NCBI GenBank assembly: GCA_025451135.1
Contig: JANWKW010000161.1
Location: forward strand, 1 to 12,265
DNA length: 12,265 nt
From: Vulcanimicrobiia bacterium
GTDB lineage: Bacteria; Vulcanimicrobiota; Vulcanimicrobiia; Vulcanimicrobiales; Vulcanimicrobiaceae
Reading direction: 5' to 3'
Position numbers and translations under genes: made by a program. Every line of letters starts with the position of its first letter. The stretch's first letter is position 1. Under the pieces are notes generated by a model. It was not told where the DNA came from. It worked only from the letters and a program-made list of their open reading frames with translations, and ran no database searches. Of this stretch, positions 1-7,541 are shown in pieces.

Positions 1-2
1 AA

Positions 3-1565
3 GATCGCTTCACCTCGATTCACATCGAAGAGTACGAGTGCGAAGCGCGCGACACTAAGCTGGGTCCGGAAGAGATCACGCGCGACATTCCCAACGTCGG
101 CGAAGACGCGCTCAAGGATCTTGACGAGCGCGGCATCATTCGCATCGGCGCCGAGGTTCGTCCGGAAGACATCCTCGTCGGCAAGGTGACGCCCAAGGGC
201 GAAACCGAGTTGACGGCCGAGGAGCGGCTGCTCCGCGCGATCTTCGGAGAGAAGTCGCGCGAAGTACGCGATACCAGCCTCAAGGTGCCGCACGGCGAGA
301 AGGGCAAGATCATCGACGTCAAGGTCTTCTCGCGCGAAAACGGCGACGAGCTCTCGCCCGGCGTCAACCATTTGGTCCGCGTCTACGTCGCGCAGAAGCG
401 TAAGATTCTGCAAGGCGACAAGATGGCCGGACGCCACGGCAACAAGGGCGTCATCGCTAAGGTGCTGCCCGAAGAGGACATGCCGTATATGGAAGACGGA
501 TCGCCCGTCGACATCGTGCTCAATCCGCTTGGCGTGCCGTCGCGCATGAATCTGGGACAGATCATGGAGACGCACCTGGGCTGGGCGGCGCGCATGCTCG
601 GCATGAGCGTGGCGACGCCGGTCTTCGACGGCGCGCATGCCGAGGACATCGCCGAGTGGCTGCAAGACGCCGGTCTGCCGGCCGACGGCAAGACGTGGCT
701 TCGCGACGGCCGCAGCGGCGAGCGTTTCTCTCGTCCGATCACTGTCGGCCTGATCTACATGCTCAAGCTCGCGCATCTTGTCGACGATAAGATCCACGCG
801 CGTTCGACCGGTCCATACTCGATGATCACGCAACAGCCGCTGGGCGGCAAGGCTCAGTTCGGCGGACAGCGTTTCGGTGAAATGGAGGTCTGGGCGCTTG
901 AAGCGTACGGCGCCGCCTACACGCTGCAAGAGTTGCTCACCGTTAAGTCCGACGACGTCGTCGGACGCGTCAAGACGTACGAAGCGATCGTCAAGGGCGA
1001 GAACGTGATGGAGCCGGGCGTTCCCGAATCGTTCAAGGTCCTCATCAAGGAACTGCAGTCGCTCGCGCTCGACGTGAAGGTCCTCACCGACCGTCACGAA
1101 GAGGTCGAGGTCCGCGGCAGTCTCGACGACGATCTCGGCGATCGCGAACGTCAGGAGATCGGTTTCCTGATGGGCGACGAGACCGGTCTGGTCTCGCAGA
1201 CGGCGGTCGCCGCCCGCGAGGTGATCGCGGACGTCGCCGGCGCCGAACTCGCTGAAGGCGAAGTGCCGGTCGTCGAGGAGGAAGAGGAAGAGGAAGAGAT
1301 CGACGATTCGAAACCGATCGACACCACGCTCCCGCTTCCCGACGCGCCGCCCGTCCGCGCCGCCGGCCACGAAGCCGAGGCCGATATCTTCAAGGTCGTC
1401 GAAGAGACGGCCGACGACGATCTCGACGGCGCGCAAGGCTACGAGCTCGAAGAAGAAGAGGAAGAGGTCTACGAAGAGGACCGTCCGACCTTCGAAGGCG
1501 ACGACGACGACGCGCCGAGCGGCGATCCGCTCGAACGCCCCGATCGCGACACCGACGACTTCTAG
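3..1565 (+). CDS. rpoB: RNA polymerase beta subunit, 3' part (partial at window start)
   Basis: Beta subunit of DNA-dependent RNA polymerase, part of the catalytic core. The reading frame is open from base 3, giving 520 residues of the C-terminal part; the 5' end lies outside the window. Diagnostic conserved blocks are visible: DKMAGRHGNKGV (about 418-453), SPVDIVLNPLGVPSRMNLGQ (about 502-561) and QQPLGGKAQFGGQRFGEMEVW (about 832-894), which belong to the C-terminal region that contacts beta' and lines the active centre. The core homology ends near LDVKVL (about 1085). After it come about 159 residues very rich in Glu and Asp, including runs of eight and six Glu, a long acidic tail compared with the short tails of most RpoB proteins. 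The gene ends at TAG and a hairpin terminator follows directly; rpoC does not follow. Identity is certain; the role of the tail is unknown. Confidence 0.98.
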   Translation, partial: DRFTSIHIEEYECEARDTKLGPEEITRDIPNVGEDALKDLDERGIIRIGAEVRPEDILVGKVTPKGETELTAEERLLRAIFGEKSREVRDTSLKVPHGEKGKIIDVKVFSRENGDELSPGVNHLVRVYVAQKRKILQGDKMAGRHGNKGVIAKVLPEEDMPYMEDGSPVDIVLNPLGVPSRMNLGQIMETHLGWAARMLGMSVATPVFDGAHAEDIAEWLQDAGLPADGKTWLRDGRSGERFSRPITVGLIYMLKLAHLVDDKIHARSTGPYSMITQQPLGGKAQFGGQRFGEMEVWALEAYGAAYTLQELLTVKSDDVVGRVKTYEAIVKGENVMEPGVPESFKVLIKELQSLALDVKVLTDRHEEVEVRGSLDDDLGDRERQEIGFLMGDETGLVSQTAVAAREVIADVAGAELAEGEVPVVEEEEEEEEIDDSKPIDTTLPLPDAPPVRAAGHEAEADIFKVVEETADDDLDGAQGYELEEEEEEVYEEDRPTFEGDDDDAPSGDPLERPDRDTDDF

Positions 1566-1570
1566 GACCC

Positions 1571-1600
1571 GGGCCCGGCAGAGATGCCGGGCCTCTTCAT
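1571..1600 (+). terminator. Intrinsic terminator after rpoB
   Basis: A hairpin begins six bases after the rpoB stop: left arm 1571-1580, loop GAGA (a GNRA-type tetraloop) 1581-1584, right arm 1585-1594, a 10-bp G+C-rich stem with one G-U pair at the base. It is followed by CTCTTCATTT, a moderately T-rich tract. This should end the rpoB transcript before the peptidase genes, and so before rpoC. The same hairpin core recurs at 4938-4960 with one loop change. Confidence 0.75.
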
Positions 1601-1643
1601 TTGGCGTGGGTCGGGCGCTCGGTTATTTTTCTCTGAGGCGGGT

Positions 1644-2903
1644 ATGATGGTCACAATGCATCGCCGGCTCGCGCTCGCGTTGGCTCTGGTCCTCGCCGCC
1701 TGCGGCGGCGGGGGCGGCTCCTCGCTCGTCCCGGCCGGCGCTCCGGGCCGTTCACCGGCCGGGGTGACTCCGGCCGAGAACGCGACCGGACTCCCCGGCG
1801 AGAACGCGACCGGGCTCCCCGGCGAGAACGCGACCGGGCTGCCGGGCGAGAACGCGACCGGACTGCCGGGCGAGAACGCGACCGGGCTCCCCGGGACGCA
1901 ATTCTCGTGCGCCCCCGTGAGTGCCGACGGTCAGGCGCGCTGCACCCTCGAGATCGACGTCGATGCCGGAACGCTCGCAGATCCGGAGATGCCTGCATCC
2001 ATGATCCCCGGACTCCATCCGGCCGATCTTCAGTTGGCCTACGGGCTGCCGGTGCAGGCCGCGGGCGGCACGATCGCCGTCGTCGACGCCTACGACGACC
2101 CGACCGCAGAGTCGGATCTTGCCACGTACCGTTCCGCGTTCGGATTGACGCCGTGCTCGAGCGCCGACGGATGCTTCCGCAAAGTCGATCAGGCGGGCGT
2201 CGCCGGAAACTATCCGGCGGCCAATGCGGGCTGGGCGAACGAGACCGCACTCGACCTCGCGATGATCTCGGCGGCCTGTCCGCGCTGCCGCATCCTCCTG
2301 GTCGAGGCGAACTCCGACGCGATGGATGATCTGGGCTCCTCGGTCGACACGGCCGTCTCGCTCGGTGCGACGGCCGTCAGCAATAGCTACTATGCAAGCG
2401 AGTGGGCCTCGGAGCCCGCGGAAGACGCGCACTACGACCATCCCGACGTCGCGATCACCGCCAGCAGCGGCGACGCAGCGGCGCCGTTCTATCCTGCGGC
2501 CTCGCGTTTCGTCACCGCCGTCGGCGGCACGTCGCTCGCGCGGGCGAACGGTGGGTGGAGCGAGACGGTTTGGTCGATGGGCGGACGCGGGTGTTCGGCC
2601 TACGTCGCCAGACCGGCCTGGCAGCATCGGACGGGCTGCTCGACCCGCGCGACCGTCGATATGGCGGCGGTCGCCGACCCGAAGACCGGCGTGGCCGTCT
2701 TCAGCACGACGGCGGGCGGCTGGATCGTCGCGGGCGGCACCAGCGTGGGCGCGCCGCTGCTCGCGGGAGCCTATGGCCTCGCCGGGAACGGCGCCGGCCC
2801 AGCCTATGCCTACGCGCATCCGGATGCGTTCCGTTCGATCCAGGGACCGGGCTACGGCTCGGCCACCGGACTCGGCGCGCCCGCCGGCATCGCCGGCTTG
2901 TAG
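1644..2903 (+). CDS. S53 (sedolisin-like) peptidase, lipoprotein form without propeptide
   Basis: Predicted secreted serine-carboxyl peptidase of the sedolisin/kumamolisin family, 419 residues. Residues 5-20 form a short signal peptide ending in the lipobox LAAC, with Cys20 as the lipidation site, then a GGGGG linker. Five ENATGLPG repeats follow (about 45-84). The catalytic domain starts near the motif HPADLQLAYGLP and carries the family's key residues: Glu200 and Asp204 (spacing ExxxD), the oxyanion Asp277 in SSGD, and the nucleophile Ser367 in GGTSVGAP. The roughly 150-200 residue propeptide usual for this family is missing. The C-terminal calcium loop is not recognisable either: the protein ends YGSATGLGAP. 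Start 1644 is preferred because GAGG lies five bases upstream. ATG1656 is an alternative: a TATGAT hexamer at 1643-1648 would suit a leaderless transcript starting there. A full-length S53 relative follows. Confidence 0.85.
   Translation: MMVTMHRRLALALALVLAACGGGGGSSLVPAGAPGRSPAGVTPAENATGLPGENATGLPGENATGLPGENATGLPGENATGLPGTQFSCAPVSADGQARCTLEIDVDAGTLADPEMPASMIPGLHPADLQLAYGLPVQAAGGTIAVVDAYDDPTAESDLATYRSAFGLTPCSSADGCFRKVDQAGVAGNYPAANAGWANETALDLAMISAACPRCRILLVEANSDAMDDLGSSVDTAVSLGATAVSNSYYASEWASEPAEDAHYDHPDVAITASSGDAAAPFYPAASRFVTAVGGTSLARANGGWSETVWSMGGRGCSAYVARPAWQHRTGCSTRATVDMAAVADPKTGVAVFSTTAGGWIVAGGTSVGAPLLAGAYGLAGNGAGPAYAYAHPDAFRSIQGPGYGSATGLGAPAGIAGL
1776..1895 (+). repeat. Five tandem 24-bp repeats encoding ENATGLPG
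   Basis: Five head-to-tail 24-base units (1776, 1800, 1824, 1848, 1872) begin GAGAACGCGACCGG and differ only at third codon positions (GGA or GGG, CTC or CTG, GGC or GGG). Each encodes ENATGLPG, so gain or loss of a unit would keep the frame. The array lies just after the lipid anchor of the peptidase and probably forms a flexible stalk between membrane and enzyme. A preceding partial unit (PAGVTPA) does not match. Confidence 0.95.
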
Positions 2904-2946
2904 CGAGCCCCTCCGCCCGTAGCGGGCGATCCCTACCCAAAACCCG

Positions 2947-2975
2947 GTATGGCCGCGATCCGCTCGCGGCCATAC
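2947..2975 (+). terminator. Hairpin between the two peptidase genes, possible terminator
   Basis: A perfect 12-bp stem: arms 2947-2958 and 2964-2975, loop TCCGC. It lies 43 bases after the stop of the first peptidase gene and 38 bases before the start of the second. The downstream sequence GCTTGGGG has no T tract, so it may be a weak terminator, a Rho-related or mRNA-stabilising structure, or an attenuator for the second gene. The rest of this 110-base gap holds no other clear signal apart from the ribosome binding site. Confidence 0.5.
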
Positions 2976-3013
2976 GCTTGGGGTGGGTGATCGCTACGTC
3001 CGCTGGAGGAAGA

Positions 3014-4786
3014 ATGAACAAACTCGGAATCGCCGCGCTGATCGCCGGCATCGCCACGGCGTCCTGTTCCGGGCACGGCGTCACGCCGTCCGTCCCGTCC
3101 GGGCCGTCGTCGGTAGCGCAGAACGCCGGTAGCGGGACGACCCGCGCCGCATCGATCGCGACCGCGCCGGCCGGCTGGTCGACGACCGGCACGCAAGCCA
3201 CCTCGTTCGCCAACGCGTCGAAGCTCGGCGCGCTCGCGGGCTCGACGCCGCTGACGGTGCGGGTCGGTCTGCAACTGCGCAACGTCGCGCAGCTCCAGTC
3301 GGCCGTCGCGAACGGTCAGACGCTCTCGCCGTCGGAATTCGCCGCGACCTACGGACCGACCACCGACCAGGTGGCCGCCGTGGTCTCGTATCTGCAGAGC
3401 AAAGGTTTCACCAACGTCACGGCCGAGCCGAACAACCTGCTCGTCAGCGCTGACGGCACCGCCGCCGCCGCCGAAGCCGCGTTCAACACCAGCCTCAGCT
3501 CGTTCTCGCTCGGCGGCGCGACCGTCTACGCCAATACGGCGCCCGCATACGTCCCGGCCTCGCTCGGCGGGACGGTCGTCGCGGTGCTCGGGCTCAACAA
3601 CGCCGCGAAGATGGCGGCGACGCCGAAGATGACCGGATGCTACGTCGGCGGGACGGGTTCCGCGCCGTGCGTGCGCCTCGACTACGATCCGCAGACGTAC
3701 TGGCAGCCCGACGCCGCCGGATCGACCCCGCCCGGATCGCGGACCACCGTCGCGGTGATGGCGGAGGGTGACGTCTCGCAGACGGTCGCCGATCTGCGCA
3801 CCGCCGAGAACGCGTGGAAACTGCCGCAGGTCCCCGTCTCCGTGGTCCAAGTCGGGCTCCCGAGCCCCGACACGGCGGGCGTCGACGAATGGAACCTCGA
3901 CACGCAGAGCTCGACGGGGATCGCCGGCAACGTCAAGCACCTCTACATCTACGCGACGACTTCGATGACCGATTCCGACATCGCGCTCGAATACAACAAA
4001 TGGGTGACCCAGGACGTCGCGCAGCTCGGGAACTCGTCGTTCGGCATCTGCGAGGCGTTCCCGTACGTCGATGGCTCGATGCTGGTCGACGACGAGATCC
4101 TGCTGCAGGGCGCATCGCAAGGCCAGACCATGTTCGCTTCGACCGGCGACACCGGCTCGTCGTGCGCGGTCCTTCCGACCAACGGCGCGCCGGCCTCCGG
4201 ACCGCCGCTCGTCGAGTATCCGGCCGCCTCTCCGTACGTCGTCGCGGTCGGCGGCACCACGTTGCTGAGCAACGCCGATGGCTCGTATCTGGGCGAAGCG
4301 GCCTGGAACGCGGGCGGCGGCGGCGTGAGCCAGTTCGAGTACTCGCCGTATTGGGAGAGCATGGCCCAGCCGCAGAGCGCGCCGATCCCGGGTGTGGGCG
4401 GAGCGCCGGTCACCGTTCGCGGACTTCCGGACATCGCGATGGACGCCGATGCCAACACCGGCGCGGACGTCTACGTCTCCGGCAGCGCGACGGTGATCGG
4501 CGGCACGAGCCTGTCCTCGCCGCTCTCGATGGGCGTCTACGCCCGGCTGCAGTCGGCGCACGGCAACCGGCTCGGATTCGGACCGATCGCGTTCTACAAG
4601 ATCTATTCCGAGAATCCGAACGCCACCCAGACCCCGGCGGGGCCGCCCCCGACCGAACTCGTCGGCGGATTCCACGACGTGCTGACCGGCAGCAACGGGT
4701 TGTATACGGCGCTGCCGCGTTACGACTACACGACCGGCCTCGGCTCGTTCGATATCCAGGCCGTCAATGCGGCGATCGGACGCTAG
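3014..4786 (+). CDS. S53 peptidase with propeptide (kumamolisin/sedolisin-like)
   Basis: Predicted exported, often acid-active, serine-carboxyl peptidase of 590 residues. The start is fixed by GGAGG at 3005-3009, four bases before ATG. Residues 1-18 are a signal peptide ending TASC; Cys18 could be lipidated, although the Thr at -3 makes a poor lipobox. A Ser/Thr/Gly-rich linker precedes the activation propeptide (about 75-200), recognisable from its opening LTVRVGLQLRN and the segment LSPSEFAATYGP. The catalytic domain holds Glu292 and Asp296 (EWNLD), oxyanion Asp379 (STGDTG) and nucleophile Ser499 (GGTSLSSP). The calcium site is preserved in HDVLTGSNG (Asp555, Val556) and YDYTTGLGS. All known essential residues are present, so it should be active after self-cleavage of the propeptide. 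Substrate is unknown; extracellular protein degradation is the usual role. It lies 3' of a propeptide-less paralogue. Confidence 0.92.
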   Translation: MNKLGIAALIAGIATASCSGHGVTPSVPSGPSSVAQNAGSGTTRAASIATAPAGWSTTGTQATSFANASKLGALAGSTPLTVRVGLQLRNVAQLQSAVANGQTLSPSEFAATYGPTTDQVAAVVSYLQSKGFTNVTAEPNNLLVSADGTAAAAEAAFNTSLSSFSLGGATVYANTAPAYVPASLGGTVVAVLGLNNAAKMAATPKMTGCYVGGTGSAPCVRLDYDPQTYWQPDAAGSTPPGSRTTVAVMAEGDVSQTVADLRTAENAWKLPQVPVSVVQVGLPSPDTAGVDEWNLDTQSSTGIAGNVKHLYIYATTSMTDSDIALEYNKWVTQDVAQLGNSSFGICEAFPYVDGSMLVDDEILLQGASQGQTMFASTGDTGSSCAVLPTNGAPASGPPLVEYPAASPYVVAVGGTTLLSNADGSYLGEAAWNAGGGGVSQFEYSPYWESMAQPQSAPIPGVGGAPVTVRGLPDIAMDADANTGADVYVSGSATVIGGTSLSSPLSMGVYARLQSAHGNRLGFGPIAFYKIYSENPNATQTPAGPPPTELVGGFHDVLTGSNGLYTALPRYDYTTGLGSFDIQAVNAAIGR

Positions 4787-4790
4787 TGCG

Positions 4791-4928
4791 ATGGAGAAGC
4801 CGATGCCGAGCCACGCCGCGTGCGGGCGGTGCGGTCACGATCCGGCAGACCACGACGCCCTCGGGTGCAGGACGTGCACCTGCTCGCTGACGAGCTTCGC
4901 GCTCGAACGCGGGTTCGCGGAGGCGTGA
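4791..4928 (+). CDS. Small Cys/His-rich protein, probable zinc ribbon or knuckle
   Basis: A 45-residue ORF starting four bases after the peptidase stop and ending at TGA. Its centre reads CGRCGH (residues 11-16), then His21, then CRTCTC (26-31), giving the pattern CxxCGHxxxxHxxxxCxxCxC. Two close pairs of Cys with flanking His are typical of a small structural zinc site; from memory, short actinobacterial-type proteins with CxxCGH...H...C..C.C patterns exist, but no family name can be assigned. There is no clear Shine-Dalgarno sequence, so translation may be coupled to the upstream stop. A strong hairpin starts six bases after the stop, which suits the last gene of a transcript. Function is unknown; the regular metal-ligand spacing in this frame is the main argument that it is real. 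Confidence 0.65.
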   Translation: MEKPMPSHAACGRCGHDPADHDALGCRTCTCSLTSFALERGFAEA

Positions 4929-4934
4929 ATGGAC

Positions 4935-4960
4935 GAGGCCCGGCAGAAATGCCGGGCCTC
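4935..4960 (+). terminator. GAAA-loop hairpin, second copy of the rpoB terminator hairpin
   Basis: A perfect 11-bp stem (4935-4945 with 4950-4960) closed by a GAAA tetraloop. It shares 22 of 23 bases with 1573-1595 after rpoB. It follows the small zinc-protein gene and precedes the LuxR gene by 19 bases. No T tract follows (GCCGTCG), so termination may be partial or depend on other factors. Confidence 0.6.
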
Positions 4961-4979
4961 GCCGTCGTACTGTAGCGGC

Positions 4980-7541
4980 ATGCCGAGTCGCATGTTGCGC
5001 GCGCGTCTGATCGACCGGCTGGTCCGGGCCGCCGCGTTCCCGGTGACGTTGATCGTCGCGCCCGCCGGCTTCGGCAAGAGCGTGGCGCTCCGCGATTTCC
5101 TCGAGACCCGGCGCGTCGAGGCGGTCCGGTTCGATGTCGCCCGCGATCAGGATACGCTGCTCGCGTTCGTCCGCGGCCTGGCCGGCGCGCTCGCCGAAAC
5201 CGCGCCGTCGGCGCTGGCGGCGTTCCCATCGCTCGAGACGCGCCTCATGGCCGCGGCCGAACCGGCGCGCGAATGCGCGGAATGGATCTGCGAACACCTC
5301 AAACGGACCGTCTGCACGATCGTGATCGACGACCTGCATCACGCCGCCGTCGATCAGGGCACCGTCGCGTTCCTGGTGGAGGCCGTCGCGCGCACGAGCG
5401 GCCGGATCTCGTGGATCGTCGCGACGCGCACGGATGCGGATCTCCCGGTCGCGAGTTGGATGGCCTACGGCACGTCCGACGCGCCCGTCGGCGAGGACGA
5501 TCTGCGCTTCACCGAGGACGAAGCGCTGGCGGCGGCCGAGACGTTCGGGGGCGCATCGGACGCCGGCGAGATCGCCGCGCTGCGCGACCTGACCGGCGGC
5601 TGGGCGGTCGCGCTGACGATCGCCTTGCGGACGCGCACCAACGCGTCCGACCTGCGATCGATCGCGGCCGGCACGCGCGAGATGGTCTATCGCTATCTGG
5701 CCGAGCAGGTCTTCGCGGAACTCGCGCCCGAGGTGCGGCGCCTACTGATCGATACCTGCGTCTTTTCCTCGTTCGACGCCCAGACGGGCGAGTCGCTCGG
5801 CGCGTCGCCGGAGACGTTCGCCGCGCTGCGGAGAGTGCCGTTCGTCTCGTCGTCCGAAGGGGGCTACCGCTACCACGACCTGTTCCGCGATTTTCTCGAG
5901 AGCGAACTGCGCCGTTCGAGCGCGCGCGATTGGCGCGCTGCGGTGGCGCGCGCCGCCGAATTGCTCGAGGATCGCGGCGACGCGGCGCAGGCCTTGCGGC
6001 TCTGGACGAGGATCGCCGACGAGCCCGCCGTCGTGCGCGCGATCGAGCGCCACGGATTCGACCTGGTCGAGCGCGGCGAAGCGGAGACGGTTGCGGCCGC
6101 GCTCCAAGTCCTCGGGCGGGAAGCGCGCGAGGGGAACGCGATGGCCCTGGGCATCGGAGCGATGCTGGCGGCCGCGCGCGGACGTTTCGACGTGGCCGAC
6201 CGCATGTTCCGGGCCGCCGTTCCGCTGGCGCGCGATCCGCTCGTCGGGTGGTCGCTCGCGTACCGGCACGCGCTCGAGCTGGTGCGGCACGGGCGCGATT
6301 GCGGCCCGCTGTTGGAACCGCTGGTCGACCTCGCCGGGATGCCCGATTACCTGCGCGCCGCGATGCGCGCGACCCTCGCGACCGCCTACGCGGCCGACGG
6401 ACGGCAGGCGCGCGCGTCGGCGATGATGGACGAAGCGCTGGACGTCTCCGGGAGCGTGACCCGCGACGACGGGCGCGCCCGCATCTATCAGCAGGCGGCC
6501 TACGTCTTCCAGTTCGACGACGATCACGCGCGGGCCACGTCCTACGCGGAACTGGCGGTCGAGACGGCAGAACGCGCCGGGCTGTTCGACATCGCCGCGC
6601 GCGCCTACAGCGTGCTCTACAACATCGTGTACGAAGAGACCGACGATCCGATCGCGGTCCTCTCGATCCTGGACCGTCTCGGCGAGAGCGCCCGCAAGGC
6701 GGCCAGCGACCAGGTCCGGCTCTTCGGGCTGATCGGCGCCTACGAGATCGAAGCCGAGCGCGGCGACGACGCGGCCCTCGACGGACTCGACGCGCAGCTC
6801 TCGCGGGCGGCGAGCATGCTGCCCAGATCGCGCGCGGAATCGCTGTTGCCGGCACAAGCGCTGCGCCGGACGTGGCGTCGCGAGTTCGCGGAGGCCTGGT
6901 CGATGCTGGCGGGGACGGCGGCCCAGGCCACGACGCCGGGCCGGCGGGCGGTGCGCGCCGCCGAGTCGGCGCTCTACGCGGCGGCGGCGGGGCTGGTGGA
7001 AGAAGCCGAGTTCGCGATCCGCGAAGCGCGCGAAGCGCTCGCGCTGTGCGCCGAACCCGACCGCCGGACCGGGCGAGCGCGCGCGCTCCTGGCGATGACC
7101 GAGACGCTGCGCGGACGTTCCTCGGTCGCCCACCGCGATCTGGTCGAAGCGCAGCGTGCCGCGGCGCCGCATCTGCGCCGCCTCCAGGCGCTGGTGCGGA
7201 CCGCGCGGACCTTCTATCAACTCTCGATCGGTCAGGCCGACGACGCGGCGTTGGCGGCGTCGCTCGAGCGGCTGCGCTCCGACCACATGGGCGGTGCGGC
7301 GCGCATGATCGCGATGCTGCCGCCGCCGGTCCCTTCGCGCGGCGCGTACGCGTCGCTCACGGCCGCCGAGCGCCGGATCCTCGATCTGCTGGTCGCCGGC
7401 GCGAGCACCAAAGAGATCGCCGAAGGAATCGACCGCAGCCCGCAGACGGTCGACACCCACGTGCGCGCGATCTGCCGCAAGCTCGAATGCCGCGGCCGGC
7501 GCGAAGCCGTCGCGCTCGCGATGCGCTCGGGCTGGAGCTAG
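4980..7541 (+). CDS. MalT-like LuxR-family transcriptional regulator (STAND ATPase, TPR-like repeats, LuxR helix-turn-helix)
   Basis: Large cytoplasmic transcription activator of 853 residues. The N-terminus resembles MalT: RARLIDRL, then the Walker A loop APAGFGKS (Lys33, Ser34) and the Walker B strand IVIDDLHH (Asp117, Asp118), marking a STAND-type signalling ATPase. A winged-helix-like segment near YRYHDLFRDFL (about 300) leads into a long Ala/Arg-rich helical region (about 340-760), probably TPR-like repeats that bind the inducer. The C-terminus (793-848) is a LuxR/GerE helix-turn-helix: LTAAERRILDLL, KEIAEGIDRSPQTVDTHVRAI. Start 4980 is chosen because the earlier in-frame ATG at 4929 would translate through the upstream hairpin, and homology to MalT begins just after 4980. 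No clear ribosome binding site is visible, so a leaderless transcript is possible. The inducer and targets are unknown; the neighbouring exported peptidases are possible targets. Confidence 0.93.
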   Translation: MPSRMLRARLIDRLVRAAAFPVTLIVAPAGFGKSVALRDFLETRRVEAVRFDVARDQDTLLAFVRGLAGALAETAPSALAAFPSLETRLMAAAEPARECAEWICEHLKRTVCTIVIDDLHHAAVDQGTVAFLVEAVARTSGRISWIVATRTDADLPVASWMAYGTSDAPVGEDDLRFTEDEALAAAETFGGASDAGEIAALRDLTGGWAVALTIALRTRTNASDLRSIAAGTREMVYRYLAEQVFAELAPEVRRLLIDTCVFSSFDAQTGESLGASPETFAALRRVPFVSSSEGGYRYHDLFRDFLESELRRSSARDWRAAVARAAELLEDRGDAAQALRLWTRIADEPAVVRAIERHGFDLVERGEAETVAAALQVLGREAREGNAMALGIGAMLAAARGRFDVADRMFRAAVPLARDPLVGWSLAYRHALELVRHGRDCGPLLEPLVDLAGMPDYLRAAMRATLATAYAADGRQARASAMMDEALDVSGSVTRDDGRARIYQQAAYVFQFDDDHARATSYAELAVETAERAGLFDIAARAYSVLYNIVYEETDDPIAVLSILDRLGESARKAASDQVRLFGLIGAYEIEAERGDDAALDGLDAQLSRAASMLPRSRAESLLPAQALRRTWRREFAEAWSMLAGTAAQATTPGRRAVRAAESALYAAAAGLVEEAEFAIREAREALALCAEPDRRTGRARALLAMTETLRGRSSVAHRDLVEAQRAAAPHLRRLQALVRTARTFYQLSIGQADDAALAASLERLRSDHMGGAARMIAMLPPPVPSRGAYASLTAAERRILDLLVAGASTKEIAEGIDRSPQTVDTHVRAICRKLECRGRREAVALAMRSGWS

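Noticed and set aside
1584..1643. Earlier in-frame ATG at 1584 for the first peptidase
   Set aside because: It lies inside the rpoB terminator hairpin loop region and would place 20 extra residues before a normal signal peptide; GAGG supports 1644.
1776..1895. CRISPR-like or collagen-like reading of the 24-bp repeats
   Set aside because: Units are directly abutting with no spacers, and the 8-residue period is not the Gly-X-Y period of collagen.
4929..4979. Earlier in-frame ATG at 4929 for the LuxR-type regulator
   Set aside because: It would translate through the 11-bp hairpin at 4935-4960, has no ribosome binding site, and family homology only begins after 4980.
5742..7460. Large antisense open frame opposite the LuxR gene
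   Set aside because: Arg/Ala-rich translation without domains, mirror of a GC-rich gene; similar antisense frames at 1752-2819, 2933-4675 and 9633-11045 are rejected for the same reason.
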